Assembly: GCF_009653635.1 (NCBI RefSeq)
Contig: NZ_PPFD01000006.1
Location: 496,001-560,000, forward strand
Source of the DNA: Endozoicomonas sp. OPT23
Lineage (GTDB): Bacteria; Pseudomonadota; Gammaproteobacteria; Pseudomonadales; Endozoicomonadaceae
Length of the DNA: 64,000 nt
Reading direction: 5' to 3'
Under the pieces are notes generated by a model. It had not been told where the DNA came from. It saw only the letters and a list, made by a program, of their open reading frames with translations, and ran no database searches. Within the stretch, counting starts at the first letter, position 1. Each line of letters starts with the position of its first letter. A program made the position numbers and the translations under genes. Shown one piece after another: positions 9,156 to 17,624 of the stretch.

Positions 9156-10736
9156 ATGAAGTTCAAACTCGGCGTTTCAGCTTTGGCTGTCTCCATGGCT
9201 GTAGCATCCATGAACAGCTTCGCAGCATCAGACAAAGCTAAAAATATTATCCTGATGATCGGCGATGGTATGGGCCCTCAACAGATCAGCATGCTCGAAA
9301 GCTATGCCGATCTGGCTCCCAGCTCACCCTACAAAGATGGCATTACTGCCATGCAGAAGCTGGCAGATGCCGGCACCCTTGGTTTGTCCATGACTTACCC
9401 ACACGGCTCAGTGGTCGTAGATTCTGCAAGCTCTGCCAGCCAACTGGCTACTGGCAAGCCATCCCCTTCCGAAGCCATCGGCCTGGATCATAAAGGTAAC
9501 CCGGCTGAAACCGTTCTGGAACGTGCCCAAAAACTCGGCAAGGCTACAGGTCTGGTATCAGACACCCGCCTGACACACGCAACACCAGCTTCCTTCGCTG
9601 CACACCGTGCACACCGCTCCATGGAAAACCAGATTGCTGAAGATATGCTGGCTACCGGCGTTGACGTGATGCTATCTGGCGGTATTCGTTACTGGATTCC
9701 AAAATCCGTAAACGAGAAAGGCAAAGCTTACAAGAACATGGTCGCTTTGACTGATGGCAATGTTCGTATCAAGTCCAAGCGTAAAGACGACCGCAACCTG
9801 GTACTTGAAGCAAAGAAAGATGGCTATGATCTGGCCTTCAACCGTAGCGCATTGGAATCTGCTTCCGGCGACAAATTGCTCGGTCTGTTTGCCTACTCCG
9901 GCATGATGGACGGTATTGAGTACACCCAAACCAAAAACAGCTCCAAGCGTACTCAGCCAACTCTGAAAGAAATGACGGTCAAAGCTCTGGATATTCTGTC
10001 CAAAGACAAAGACGGTTTCTTCCTGATGGTTGAAGGTGGTCAGATCGATTGGGCTGCTCACAACAACGATGCGGCTACCATGCTGCACGAGCTGCTGAAA
10101 TTCGACGAAGCTGTTTCTGCGGTTTACGAATGGGCGAAAGACCGAAAGGATACGCTTGTCGTTGTCACCGCTGACCACGAAACCGGCTCCTTTGGCTTCA
10201 GCTACTCCGCAGCCAACCTGCCACAGGCAACCGACCTGCCGGGCGAAGCCTTCAGCGAGCGTCAGTACCAGCCTAACTTTAACTTCGGTGCGCCTGAGAT
10301 TCTGGACAGCCTGTACAGCCAGAAAGCCAGCTTCTACGGCATTATGGGCCAGTACAACAAACTGCCTGCCGATCAGAAGACACCTGCCGGTCTGGCCAAG
10401 GTAGTTGCTGAAAGTGGTCCATACAGCATCACTGAAGAACAGGCTGCCCGTGTTCTGAAACGTGAGCCTAACCCGTTCAAGGCTAACGGACACAAATACC
10501 TGTCTGCTGAAACTCTGCCGAAAGTTGCCGACTTCTCTGCGTTCTACGTTTATAACGATGTAGGCACCCTGCTGGGTCGCGAACTGGCTGAACAGCAAAA
10601 CATCGTATGGGGTACTGGCACTCACACCAGCACACCGGTAACGGTTATGGCCTTTGGTCCTGAACAGCTGCAAGACAGCTTTGACGGACTGCAGCACCAC
10701 ACCGATATCGGTGAGAAGCTGATGAAAGCACTCTGA
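9156..10736 (+). CDS. Alkaline phosphatase (PhoA superfamily), exported
   Basis: This 526-residue phosphomonoesterase has a signal peptide (LAVSMAVASMNSFAA) and the metal-site motif KNIILMIGDGMGPQQ. The nucleophile region is VVVDSASSASQLATG, in which the Ser after Asp should form the phosphoserine. Further zinc ligands are seen in VEGGQIDWAAHNND, VVVTADHETGSFGF and the late GTGTHTSTPV. It would release phosphate from organic phosphoesters in the periplasm. It is longer than E. coli PhoA (471 aa), with the extra length between the TADHETG and GTGTHT motifs. A second, distinct phosphatase of the same superfamily is at 41941-43344. It is a single gene with its own terminator. Confidence 0.95.
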   Translation: MKFKLGVSALAVSMAVASMNSFAASDKAKNIILMIGDGMGPQQISMLESYADLAPSSPYKDGITAMQKLADAGTLGLSMTYPHGSVVVDSASSASQLATGKPSPSEAIGLDHKGNPAETVLERAQKLGKATGLVSDTRLTHATPASFAAHRAHRSMENQIAEDMLATGVDVMLSGGIRYWIPKSVNEKGKAYKNMVALTDGNVRIKSKRKDDRNLVLEAKKDGYDLAFNRSALESASGDKLLGLFAYSGMMDGIEYTQTKNSSKRTQPTLKEMTVKALDILSKDKDGFFLMVEGGQIDWAAHNNDAATMLHELLKFDEAVSAVYEWAKDRKDTLVVVTADHETGSFGFSYSAANLPQATDLPGEAFSERQYQPNFNFGAPEILDSLYSQKASFYGIMGQYNKLPADQKTPAGLAKVVAESGPYSITEEQAARVLKREPNPFKANGHKYLSAETLPKVADFSAFYVYNDVGTLLGRELAEQQNIVWGTGTHTSTPVTVMAFGPEQLQDSFDGLQHHTDIGEKLMKAL

Positions 10737-10759
10737 TCCAGACAATCTTGAGTCAGAGA

Positions 10760-10795
10760 ACAGCTCGCCCTTGATGGAGCGGGCTGTTTTATTTT
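10760..10795 (+). terminator. Rho-independent terminator of the alkaline phosphatase gene
   Basis: CAGCTCGC pairs with GCGGGCTG (one G-U) around a 10-base loop and is followed by TTTTATTTT, 25 bases after the stop codon. Confidence 0.9.
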
Positions 10796-10933
10796 AGGGA
10801 ACACAAAAAAAGCTGCTCAAAAGAGCTACTCAAAAGAATCTTGCAAAATCATTTCAAAGTCATATCCTCGCCACAGAGCATAAATACAGCTCCTGGAAAC
10901 ACAGACAAAAGAAAAATATAAGAGATAAGTATA

Positions 10934-11215
10934 ATGTTTGAAGTAAACGAATATTTCGATGGCAAGGTAAAGTCGGTCGCGTTTCAGGGTGAGCAACTGC
11001 CTTCAACCGTAGGTGTAATGGCACCCGGCGAATATACCTTTGGCACCAGCCAGAATGAAGTCATGACCGTTGTTAGCGGCAAACTGACCGTTAAACTGCC
11101 TGGCAGTGATAGCTGGCAGAACTTTGGTTCCACCGAATCCTTTGTTGTAGAAGCAAACAGCAGCTTCGATGTGAAAGTTGACAGTGATACTGCCTACCTC
11201 TGTACCTATGAATAA
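10934..11215 (+). CDS. ppnP: Pyrimidine/purine nucleoside phosphorylase PpnP
   Basis: The 93-residue protein is a full-length match in pattern to PpnP/YaiE (formerly DUF1255): [17 protein letters not shown] at the start, [23 protein letters not shown] in the middle, and [15 protein letters not shown] at the end. These are small cupin-fold enzymes that cleave nucleosides with phosphate to give base plus ribose-1-phosphate. The Shine-Dalgarno region is GAGATAAGT. It is expressed alone, after the phosphatase terminator and convergent with an unknown gene. No membrane or signal sequences are seen. Confidence 0.93.
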   Translation: MFEVNEYFDGKVKSVAFQGEQLPSTVGVMAPGEYTFGTSQNEVMTVVSGKLTVKLPGSDSWQNFGSTESFVVEANSSFDVKVDSDTAYLCTYE

Positions 11216-11223
11216 TCAACTTT

Positions 11224-11247
11224 AGAGGTCAGACCTCAACGACCTCT
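11224..11247. terminator. Hairpin between convergent genes
   Basis: AGAGGTC (11224-11230) pairs with GACCTCT (11241-11247). It begins 8 bases after ppnP and runs into the last codons of the opposing gene, so it may stop both transcripts. Confidence 0.45.
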
Positions 11248-11850
11248 GGCATTTCTGACCAGTAAAGCACGGCGGCGTCTTTGCTGGTACGACTGACTAA
11301 AAGCACCTTCATAATCAGTAGAAATCTCAGAGCAGGTAAACACCTCCTTAAGCTCTGCCCAATCAGCACTTCTGGCTAGCTTATCATCCGAAGCTTTCTC
11401 TTCATCAACCAGAATTCTTGCCAGAGCAACCCGATTTCTGAAGTCACACCGCCCACCGATGACTTGTATTGCCGGCTGCATCATCACTCTCAGATACTCA
11501 CCTGCTGTCATCGGTATACTTTGCACGCTTGTATCAACAATAGCGCGCTCGATCTCTTGCTTACGCTCATCTGTTGAATCTGCAGTTCCTTTAACTTGCT
11601 TTACAAGCCAGTTAATAGCACCAAACAGAGCAGTTTCTTTCGCGTATTGAGTAATCATACGTTGAGCTAACCACAATCCTTTAGGCTCGCTTACATAAGA
11701 ATCTTCAGGACAGTATCTTGGCAATGGTAAACCCGCACGAATACAACTGTATCGCTGATGGCCTGTCATGGCACCAGCCCTGCCTGAACGACTTTGCGGT
11801 AAAATTACCGGGCCCAATCCCTGTGATAAGACCGCCTGTGGAATCAACAT
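11236..11850 (-). CDS. Protein of unknown function
   Basis: I do not recognise this 204-residue protein. No signal peptide or membrane helix is evident. The C-terminus is strongly basic (YQQRRRRALLVRNARGR), preceded by an acidic/Ser-Thr stretch, and the middle is mixed helical (GLWLAQRMITQYAKETALFGAINWLVKQ). AGGAG lies 7 bases before ATG 11850, and a divergent promoter for rpsP lies about 180 bases beyond the start, which supports a genuine gene. Cytoplasmic location and nucleic-acid contact through the Arg-rich tail are only guesses. Confidence 0.65.
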   Translation of the reverse strand: MLIPQAVLSQGLGPVILPQSRSGRAGAMTGHQRYSCIRAGLPLPRYCPEDSYVSEPKGLWLAQRMITQYAKETALFGAINWLVKQVKGTADSTDERKQEIERAIVDTSVQSIPMTAGEYLRVMMQPAIQVIGGRCDFRNRVALARILVDEEKASDDKLARSADWAELKEVFTCSEISTDYEGAFSQSYQQRRRRALLVRNARGR

Positions 11851-12012
11851 AGTTGCTCTCCTAACATGAGTGCCATGGTTATATAGAGAACACTTTCAAG
11901 GCATGGTTCATAACATCGGAGTCAGCATTACTGGCAATTGTTGGACTTTAGTCTTGGTTTTACACCCCCTGCCATCCCTGCCGTCAAAGGAAAGAAGCAC
12001 ATTCCGCAGTAG

Positions 12013-12058
12013 AATAAGTAGCAAACTTATTGTCAGAACAGAACTTATTCCTTAGAAT
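12013..12058 (+). promoter_or_regulatory. Sigma70 promoter of the rpsP-rimM-trmD-rplS operon with repeated half-sites
   Basis: TTGTCA (12030-12035) and TAGAAT (12053-12058) are spaced by exactly 17 bases. AATAAGT (12013-12019) and its complement ACTTATT (12025-12031) form a 5-base-loop inverted repeat that overlaps the -35, and ACTTATT recurs in the spacer at 12043-12049. The rest of the gap from 11851 shows nothing further. Confidence 0.7.
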
Positions 12059-12065
12059 ATGCGCC

Positions 12066-12166
12066 CTTCATGGCTCACTCTCGGGTAAGCCATGAGATTT
12101 TGTGCCTGGGGCACTGGGCACGAAAGACAAGCGTTGCCGGAAATCACGATTACAGGAAACCATTCC
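12066..12166 (+). other. Structured leader of the rpsP operon
   Basis: From the predicted start point near 12065 the leader begins with a hairpin: TCATGGCT (12068-12075) pairs with AGCCATGA (12088-12095). A second short stem GTGCC/GGCAC follows at about 12102-12121. Placement right at the transcript's 5' end suggests mRNA protection or control of ribosomal protein synthesis; this is inference. Confidence 0.45.
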
Positions 12167-12415
12167 ATGGTAACAATTCGTTTAGCTCGCGGCGGTTCCA
12201 AAAAGCGTCCGTTCTACCACCTGACAGTTGCTGACAGCCGTAAAGCTCAAGGCGGTCGTTTCATCGAGCGTGTGGGTTTCTTTAACCCGGTTGCTCGTGG
12301 TCAGGAAGAGCGTCTGCGTGTAGATCTGGAACGTGTTGAATTCTGGCAGAGCCAGGGTGCAACCGTATCCGATCGCGTAGCTCAGCTGGTTAAAGACGCC
12401 AAGAAAGCAGCTTAA
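12167..12415 (+). CDS. rpsP: 30S ribosomal protein S16
   Basis: Starting at ATG 12167 after ACAGGAAAC, the protein is 82 residues, the same length as E. coli S16. It opens with the diagnostic [20 protein letters not shown] followed by [19 protein letters not shown]. It assembles early into the 30S body. An in-frame ATG at 12092 would add a 25-residue extension unlike any S16, lies within the predicted leader hairpin, and should be ignored. It is the first gene of the classical rpsP-rimM-trmD-rplS operon. Confidence 0.98.
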   Translation: MVTIRLARGGSKKRPFYHLTVADSRKAQGGRFIERVGFFNPVARGQEERLRVDLERVEFWQSQGATVSDRVAQLVKDAKKAA

Positions 12416-12452
12416 GCTGTTTTGAAAGTAGTCTCTACAAGGAACAGGTCCA

Positions 12453-13007
12453 GTGAGTAACACATCAGCAGGAGCACAATCCAACCAGGTTGTTCTCGGA
12501 AGTATTACTGGTGTTTATGGCGTGAAGGGTTGGGTAAAGGTGTATTCACACACTGAGCCCATGACCAACATCCTGAACTACAAACACTGGATTTTGCGCC
12601 AAAATGGTCGCCAGCAGACCATTGAAGTGAGCCAGGGCCGCCGTCAAGGCAAGGGTCTGGTAGCACAAATAGCTGGCTGCGATGACCGGGATATCGCCCG
12701 CCAATACACAGGCGCCGAGATTCTGATCGCAGAAAGCGAACTGCCTTCACTGGCTGATGACGAAATATATTGGCATCAGCTGGAGGGACTGGAAGTCCGC
12801 TGCTCTTTCGAGGGCGCTGACGAGGTTCTACTGGGCAAAGCCAGTCACTTGATGGAAACCGGAGCCAACGACGTTCTGATCATTAAAGCCTGCAAGGGCA
12901 GTATTGATCGCCGCGAACGAATGGTGCCCTGGTTGCTTGATCGGGTGGTACTGGAAGTAAACCCTGCTGAAGGGTTTATTCGGGTCGACTGGGATCCGGA
13001 ATTTTAA
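12453..13007 (+). CDS. rimM: Ribosome maturation factor RimM
   Basis: RimM binds S19 and helps form the head of the 30S subunit. The 184-residue protein has the N-terminal RimM barrel ([22 protein letters not shown]) and a C-terminal PRC-barrel with [25 protein letters not shown] and [16 protein letters not shown]. The start is GTG at 12453 after AAGGAACAGG. Its TAA overlaps the ATG of trmD, implying translational coupling. Confidence 0.97.
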   Translation: MSNTSAGAQSNQVVLGSITGVYGVKGWVKVYSHTEPMTNILNYKHWILRQNGRQQTIEVSQGRRQGKGLVAQIAGCDDRDIARQYTGAEILIAESELPSLADDEIYWHQLEGLEVRCSFEGADEVLLGKASHLMETGANDVLIIKACKGSIDRRERMVPWLLDRVVLEVNPAEGFIRVDWDPEF

Positions 13008-13825
13008 TGGTTATGAGTGATTCGACTGCTGAAAAGCAAGAGACACCTGTAACAGAAGATATGTGGTTCGGTGTTGTCAGCCTGTTCCCGGAAATGTTTC
13101 GGGCCATTACTGATCACGGCATTTCAGGCCGGGCAGTAAAGGAAGGGCGAATCAAGGTTGAAACCTGGAATCCCAGGGACTTCACCCATGATCGACACCG
13201 GACTGTGGATGACCGACCTTACGGCGGTGGTCCCGGCATGTTGATGAAAATTCAACCTCTGCGTGACGCCATTCATGCAGCTAAAGCAGCTGCAGGAGCC
13301 GATGCCACGGTAGTTTATCTGTCCCCGCAAGGGCGCCAGCTTGATCAAGCAGGTGTTCGGGAACTGGCAGAGAAAAAACGCCTTATTCTGGTATCGGGGC
13401 GGTATGAAGGTATTGACGAGCGTGTAATTCACACTGAGATAGACGAAGAATGGTCTATTGGTGATTACGTGTTAAGTGGTGGCGAATTAGCCTCCATGAC
13501 TCTGATTGATGCAGTATCACGCTTTGTACCGGGCACCCTGGGTCACAAGGATTCCGCAGAAGAGGACTCCTTTGCCGACGGCCTTCTGGATTGCCCGCAC
13601 TACACCCGTCCCGAAGTTTACGAGGGACAGCAAGTGCCGGACATTCTGCTGTCAGGTAACCACGCGAAGATTCGCGTCTGGCGACTGAAACAGCAACTGG
13701 GACGAACCTGGTTACGCAGACCCGATCTGCTGACGAACAAGGAACTGACCAGAGAAGAAGAGTTGCTGCTTAACGAATTTATTCGTGAGCATCAGGCAAA
13801 GGCGGACAACGAAGCGAATTCTTGA
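13007..13825 (+). CDS. trmD: tRNA (guanine-N1)-methyltransferase TrmD
   Basis: TrmD methylates G37 of tRNAs reading CNN and related codons using S-adenosylmethionine, preventing +1 frameshifts. The 272-residue protein shows the SPOUT trefoil knot: [36 protein letters not shown], and upstream [15 protein letters not shown] 20-residue N-terminal extension (ending VTEDMWFG) precedes the usual start region. ATG 13007 overlaps the rimM stop; ATG 13013 is an alternative two codons on. The tRNA-binding C-terminal domain ends normally ([21 protein letters not shown]). Confidence 0.98.
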   Translation: MVMSDSTAEKQETPVTEDMWFGVVSLFPEMFRAITDHGISGRAVKEGRIKVETWNPRDFTHDRHRTVDDRPYGGGPGMLMKIQPLRDAIHAAKAAAGADATVVYLSPQGRQLDQAGVRELAEKKRLILVSGRYEGIDERVIHTEIDEEWSIGDYVLSGGELASMTLIDAVSRFVPGTLGHKDSAEEDSFADGLLDCPHYTRPEVYEGQQVPDILLSGNHAKIRVWRLKQQLGRTWLRRPDLLTNKELTREEELLLNEFIREHQAKADNEANS

Positions 13826-13846
13826 CTAACGGGAGCAAATATAGAA

Positions 13847-14200
13847 ATGAGCAAGAACAAAATTATTGAAGCGCTCGAAAATGAGCAAATGACAAAGGAA
13901 ATCCCAGCGTTCGCGCAGGGTGATACCGTTGTCGTACAAGTTAAGGTTAAGGAAGGCACCCGTGAGCGTGAACAGGCGTTCGAAGGTGTTGTCATTGCCA
14001 AGCGTAACCGTGGTCTGAACTCTGCTTTCACCGTACGTAAGATTTCCAGCGGCGTTGGTGTTGAGCGTGTTTTCCAGACTTACTCCCCAATGATTGCTTC
14101 CATCAATGTGAAGCGTCGTGGTGATGTTCGTCAAGCGAAGCTGTACTACTTGCGCGCTCTGAGCGGCAAAGCAGCTCGTATCAAGGAAAAGCTCAGCTAA
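13847..14200 (+). CDS. rplS: 50S ribosomal protein L19
   Basis: This 117-residue protein has the L19 signature [21 protein letters not shown], then [22 protein letters not shown] and [18 protein letters not shown]. It sits at the 30S-50S interface. GGGAGC lies about 8 bases before the ATG. It is the last gene of the operon and is followed by a perfect terminator. Length matches E. coli L19 (115) closely. Confidence 0.98.
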   Translation: MSKNKIIEALENEQMTKEIPAFAQGDTVVVQVKVKEGTREREQAFEGVVIAKRNRGLNSAFTVRKISSGVGVERVFQTYSPMIASINVKRRGDVRQAKLYYLRALSGKAARIKEKLS

Positions 14201-14301
14201 GATCGCTTCGTGCCTTGCACGAAAGATTTTTGAGTTCATTTCGTTATCATCATTCGAAGGTGACGAAGCAAGTTCTGACAAACCGGCAACCTTGTCAGCA
14301 T

Positions 14302-14337
14302 GCACAAAAAAAGCGACGAAAGTCGCTTTTTTTGTGC
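14302..14337 (+). terminator. Terminator of the rpsP-rplS operon
   Basis: A perfect 16-base stem (14302-14317 with 14322-14337) closes a GAAA tetraloop. The descending arm contains seven T residues after GTCGC, a textbook rho-independent terminator. Confidence 0.95.
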
Positions 14338-14434
14338 CCATCGTTTGGTAAATACCTCTGAAAACACTGCCCACCTGTGCAACCTCTCTCATTTCTGGTA
14401 GAACAGCTAGATAACCCTCAACATAGCAACAGCA

Positions 14435-15325
14435 ATGAATGACACGCTGATCACCCAATTTATTAACCACCTCTGGCTCGAAAAGGGCTTGAGTAGCAAC
14501 ACACAAGCATCCTACAAAAAGGATCTTCAGCTGTTTAGCCAGTGGCTGGATCAGCAACACAAAAAAACGCTGAAGCGAGCCGAACAACATCACCTGATCA
14601 ACTATCTCGGCTGGCGGCATGAAAGCAGCTACAAGGCGTCATCAACCGCTCGCAGCCTGTCTTGCCTGAGAGCTTTCTACCGCTTTCTACTCAGAGAAAA
14701 CCTGATTGAGCAAGATATCAGTCAGAACATAGACATGCCGAAGCTTGGCCGCCCTCTTCCGAAAAGCCTTAGTGAAAGTGATATCGACAGCCTGTTGTCA
14801 GCACCTGACACCAATACAACGTTAGGACTGCGCGACCGCTGCATGTTGGAACTACTTTACGCCTGCGGACTCAGAGTGAGCGAACTGGTTAATCTGACTG
14901 TAGAAAGGGTCAATTTGCGGCAGGGCATTATTCTGGTCGCAGGCAAAGGCGGAAAGGAGCGCTTGACCCCAATGGGTGAGGAAGCACTTAACTGGCTCGA
15001 GAAATATCTGAAACTGGCACGCCCCACTCTCTTGAATCAGCCCAGCTCTGCAACACTGTTCCCGGGCAGAGCCGACAAACCCATGACACGACAGACATTC
15101 TGGCATCGAATTAAAAAGCACGCTATCAGCGCCGGAATTAACAGTGAAGTATCACCCCACGTTCTTCGTCACGCTTTTGCGACACACCTTCTAAACCATG
15201 GTGCTGACTTACGGGCAGTACAAATGCTACTAGGACACAGTGACCTTTCGACCACTCAAATCTATACTCACATCGCTAATCAACGCCTTGCCGACTTACA
15301 TCAGACACATCACCCCAGAGGCTAG
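14435..15325 (+). CDS. xerD: Site-specific tyrosine recombinase XerD
   Basis: XerD works with XerC at dif to resolve chromosome dimers during division, activated by FtsK. The 296-residue protein has the SAM-like N-terminal DNA-binding domain and the catalytic domain with the Arg-His-Arg-His-Tyr set: YACGLRVSELVNL, GKGGKERLTPMG (Lys), SPHVLRHAFATHLL, MLLGHSDLSTTQIYTHI (Tyr nucleophile). Length is that of E. coli XerD (298). An unknown gene begins 2 bases after its stop. No mobile-element signs surround it, so it is the housekeeping enzyme and not an integrase. Confidence 0.95.
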   Translation: MNDTLITQFINHLWLEKGLSSNTQASYKKDLQLFSQWLDQQHKKTLKRAEQHHLINYLGWRHESSYKASSTARSLSCLRAFYRFLLRENLIEQDISQNIDMPKLGRPLPKSLSESDIDSLLSAPDTNTTLGLRDRCMLELLYACGLRVSELVNLTVERVNLRQGIILVAGKGGKERLTPMGEEALNWLEKYLKLARPTLLNQPSSATLFPGRADKPMTRQTFWHRIKKHAISAGINSEVSPHVLRHAFATHLLNHGADLRAVQMLLGHSDLSTTQIYTHIANQRLADLHQTHHPRG

Positions 15326-15327
15326 CG

Positions 15328-15912
15328 ATGACTCATCCAGAACAATTTCTGACACAGATTCTTGATCAACGCGGAGTCAACTGGCACAAGCCAGAGCAAC
15401 AGAACACTAACCACCCCTGCTACCTGCTTCAGCGTGAGCAGGAGAGACTCTTCCTTTGCCTACTCCCAATGACCAGTATTTTTCCAACAGCAAACGATGA
15501 AGAAAGCCTGACTCATTACACAACGGACAGTGATGAAATAAATCAACTACTGCATTCAGCCCTTAAAAATCTCTCTCAAATTGATAGCAAGTCACACCCA
15601 TGGTTAGCCGCCTTTTATGAAAGCAAACGCTTGATCGACCCAGAGTACAACTCTAACCACAATACGCTTGAACACCTCCTGAAAGCTGATGGAACATTTG
15701 TACAAATTGGTAGTCATGAGAACTGGACCAATATTCAGGAGTTTGACCGCCTCAGCGGACTTATTGACCTGGAAGAAGAAATCATCACCGTCTACCACCA
15801 TCCAGACACATGCTACCCACTTATCCAGTCTTCACTCCTGCACCGCTTCTATCACCATTATGTTCCAACCCGAATTGGTAACGAACTTCATTGGCGAAAA
15901 GTCAGCATCTAA
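15328..15912 (+). CDS. Protein of unknown function, coupled to xerD
   Basis: I do not recognise this 194-residue protein. It begins 2 bases after the xerD stop codon, so it is probably co-transcribed and translationally coupled. No signal peptide or membrane helix is seen. Notable stretches are CYLLQREQERLFLCLLPMTSIFP, LIDPEYNSNHNTLEHLLKADGTFVQIGSHENW and LHRFYHHYVPTRIGNELHWR; the composition is rich in His, Gln and Leu. In related genomes xerD is usually followed by dsbC, so this gene is an insertion between them. Confidence 0.7.
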   Translation: MTHPEQFLTQILDQRGVNWHKPEQQNTNHPCYLLQREQERLFLCLLPMTSIFPTANDEESLTHYTTDSDEINQLLHSALKNLSQIDSKSHPWLAAFYESKRLIDPEYNSNHNTLEHLLKADGTFVQIGSHENWTNIQEFDRLSGLIDLEEEIITVYHHPDTCYPLIQSSLLHRFYHHYVPTRIGNELHWRKVSI

Positions 15913-16040
15913 TCCATCATTTATCCTCTTCCACCAGTGACAACTCTTATCTAACGTCTAAACTTTTCTGCAAACTATTCCGATCAGAACAATAGAGGTC
16001 AGGGACGCCTGATCCAACAACAATCCTGCAGGGGGCCTTG

Positions 16041-16862
16041 ATGGTCATTCGGACACTGATACTGACTGCGTCACTACTTACGGCGAGCAACCTTGCTCTG
16101 GCCGCTCCAGCCGCTGACAGAACACTGGCTGAAGCCAGTACTGCCATAGAAAAGGAACTCAAGGCGCTGGATCCCAATATCCCGATTGAGGGTATAGAAA
16201 AAACCAGCTGGGATAATGTCTACCTGGTGAAACTCAAAGGTGGCAATCTTATTTACGCCAGCAAAGACGGAAAACATCTCTTCAGGGGCGATATGCTGCA
16301 GATTGGCGGTGGCCAGGTTACCAACCTGACTGAAGCCATTCGAAACAAAACCACTGCAGCAGAGCTCAAGAAAGTAGACCCCAAAGAGCTGATCAACTTC
16401 CCGGCCAAAGGCAAAACCAAAGGCGTGGTTTACGCCTTCACCGATGTTGACTGCGGCTACTGCCGCAAACTGCATCAGGAAGTACCTGCCATGAACGACC
16501 TGGGCATTGAAGTGCGCTACCTGGCCTTCCCCAGAGGCGGCCAGCAGTCTCCTGCCTATGCCAAGATGGTAGAGGCCTGGTGCTCCAGCGATCGCAGACA
16601 ATCCATTTCAGAACTGAAGAACGGCCAACAGACCGTATCCAAAAAAGCCAGCGACGAAGAGAAAGCCAAAAGTCAGTGCGCAGCACTGGTTGAAAAGCAG
16701 TATCAACTTGGTTTGAAACTCGGCGTCAGCGGTACTCCTGCGATGTTCCTTGAAAATGGTCAGGCTATCCCCGGCTATCGCCCAGCAGCTGATCTGGCTC
16801 GCATCATGGGAATTACTTCAGAAAATGATAAGAGCAAAGACAAGCCTGCTCCGAAAAAGTAA
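16041..16862 (+). CDS. dsbC: Thiol:disulfide isomerase DsbC
   Basis: DsbC is the periplasmic disulfide isomerase, kept reduced by DsbD. The 273-residue precursor has a signal peptide (TLILTASLLTASNLALA), the dimerisation domain, and the thioredoxin domain with active site DVDCGYCRKLHQE and cis-Pro loop GTPAMFLENG. A second Cys pair (EAWCSSD and KSQCAAL) matches the structural disulfide. I start it at ATG 16041, with GCAGGGGG 5 bases upstream; the TTG immediately before it is also in frame. A charged tail (NDKSKDKPAPKK) follows the domain. A strong terminator follows. Confidence 0.95.
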   Translation: MVIRTLILTASLLTASNLALAAPAADRTLAEASTAIEKELKALDPNIPIEGIEKTSWDNVYLVKLKGGNLIYASKDGKHLFRGDMLQIGGGQVTNLTEAIRNKTTAAELKKVDPKELINFPAKGKTKGVVYAFTDVDCGYCRKLHQEVPAMNDLGIEVRYLAFPRGGQQSPAYAKMVEAWCSSDRRQSISELKNGQQTVSKKASDEEKAKSQCAALVEKQYQLGLKLGVSGTPAMFLENGQAIPGYRPAADLARIMGITSENDKSKDKPAPKK

Positions 16863-16880
16863 CCTTTAGTTGAAGGCATA

Positions 16881-16910
16881 AAAAAGCCGGAACAATTGTT
16901 CCGGCTTTTT
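16881..16910. terminator. Bidirectional terminator between dsbC and iscX
   Basis: A 30-base perfect palindrome (arms AAAAAGCCGGAACAA and its complement) gives a U-tract on both strands. It ends dsbC on the plus strand and the isc operon on the minus strand. Confidence 0.93.
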
Positions 16911-16947
16911 CATTAAAGCACTACTTAAAGCTCACTCAAGTTAAAAC

Positions 16948-17142
16948 TTATTCAAGCTCTTCAATCCAGGCCGCCTGAATAGCTTCAAGGATTCGCTCGC
17001 CGCAACGCTCAGGCTCATCATCAAAGCTTTCCAGCGCCATTACCCAACTTCTCAGATCAACAAAATTAACAAACTTTGGATCCGTATCCGGATAGGCCTC
17101 AGCCAATTCGATGGCGATATCGTATACGTCGGTCCACTTCAT
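16948..17142 (-). CDS. iscX: Fe-S cluster assembly protein IscX
   Basis: IscX is a small acidic protein that binds IscS and iron and tunes cluster assembly. The 64-residue sequence MKWTDVYDIAIELAEAYPD, then FVDLRSWVMALESFDDEPERC and LEAIQAAWIEE matches the family end to end. It is the last isc gene, separated from fdx by 141 bases that contain a dispersed palindromic repeat, so its expression may be partly uncoupled from the operon. Confidence 0.96.
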   Translation of the reverse strand: MKWTDVYDIAIELAEAYPDTDPKFVNFVDLRSWVMALESFDDEPERCGERILEAIQAAWIEELE

Positions 17143-17178
17143 TCCATATCTCCCAAAGCTGTAGTTTTATACCGCTCT

Positions 17179-17272
17179 AAGCGCGCAGACACACGTTAAT
17201 CGAATATCAAGTGGCTGTTTTCCCACCTGAGCAGGAAAACAACTCACGAACTCGTATATCTGAGTACTTACT
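17179..17272 (+). repeat. Dispersed ~95-bp palindromic repeat, copy 1
   Basis: The element has conserved flanks (GCAGACACACG, TAATCGAATATCAAG on the left; CACGAACTCGTATATCTGAG, TACTTAC on the right) around a variable hairpin (GTTTTCC 17217-17223 with GGAAAAC 17234-17240). Related copies lie at 41856-41944 and, inverted, at 57405-57499. Here it sits between fdx and iscX inside the isc operon. Confidence 0.75.
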
Positions 17273-17283
17273 CATCTAAAAAA

Positions 17284-17622
17284 TCAGTGCTTCTCAGAAA
17301 CCTGATTCAGCGTGTACTTTGGAATCTCAACCACCAGATCTTTATCACCAATCAGGGATTGACAGCTCAAACGCGATTCCGGCTCAAGACCCCAGGCTTT
17401 ATCAAGCAGGTCTTCTTCCAGCTCATCCGCCTCTTCCATGCTGTCGAAACCTTCGCGGACAACAACATGACAGGTGGTGCAGGCGCAGGACTTCTCGCAG
17501 GCGTGCTCAATCTCTACACCGTTAGCCAAAGCTGCATCACAAACAGTAACGCCAGCTTCTGCTTCAAATACAGCACCTTCCGGGCAAAGCTCTTCATGGG
17601 GCAGCACAACAACCTGTGGCAT
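17284..17622 (-). CDS. fdx: Isc-type [2Fe-2S] ferredoxin
   Basis: This adrenodoxin-like ferredoxin supplies electrons during cluster assembly. The 112-residue protein has the ligand pattern ACEKSCACTTCHVVV with the fourth Cys in PESRLSCQSLIG. The N-terminus reads MPQVVVLPHEELCPEGAVF, typical of Isc ferredoxins. It starts 2 bases downstream of the hscA stop codon, so the two are translationally coupled. Confidence 0.97.
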   Translation of the reverse strand: MPQVVVLPHEELCPEGAVFEAEAGVTVCDAALANGVEIEHACEKSCACTTCHVVVREGFDSMEEADELEEDLLDKAWGLEPESRLSCQSLIGDKDLVVEIPKYTLNQVSEKH

Positions 17623-17624
17623 GA

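Noticed and set aside
9672-10745. 357-codon frame opposite the alkaline phosphatase
   Set aside because: It is a codon-bias shadow of a strongly coding gene; it has no ribosome site and no protein-like features.
12092-12166. Longer start for rpsP
   Set aside because: It would add 25 residues absent from S16 and begins inside the leader hairpin.
14435-15325. Integrase of a mobile element
   Set aside because: Length, motifs and neighbours fit chromosomal XerD. No attachment site or other mobility gene is nearby.
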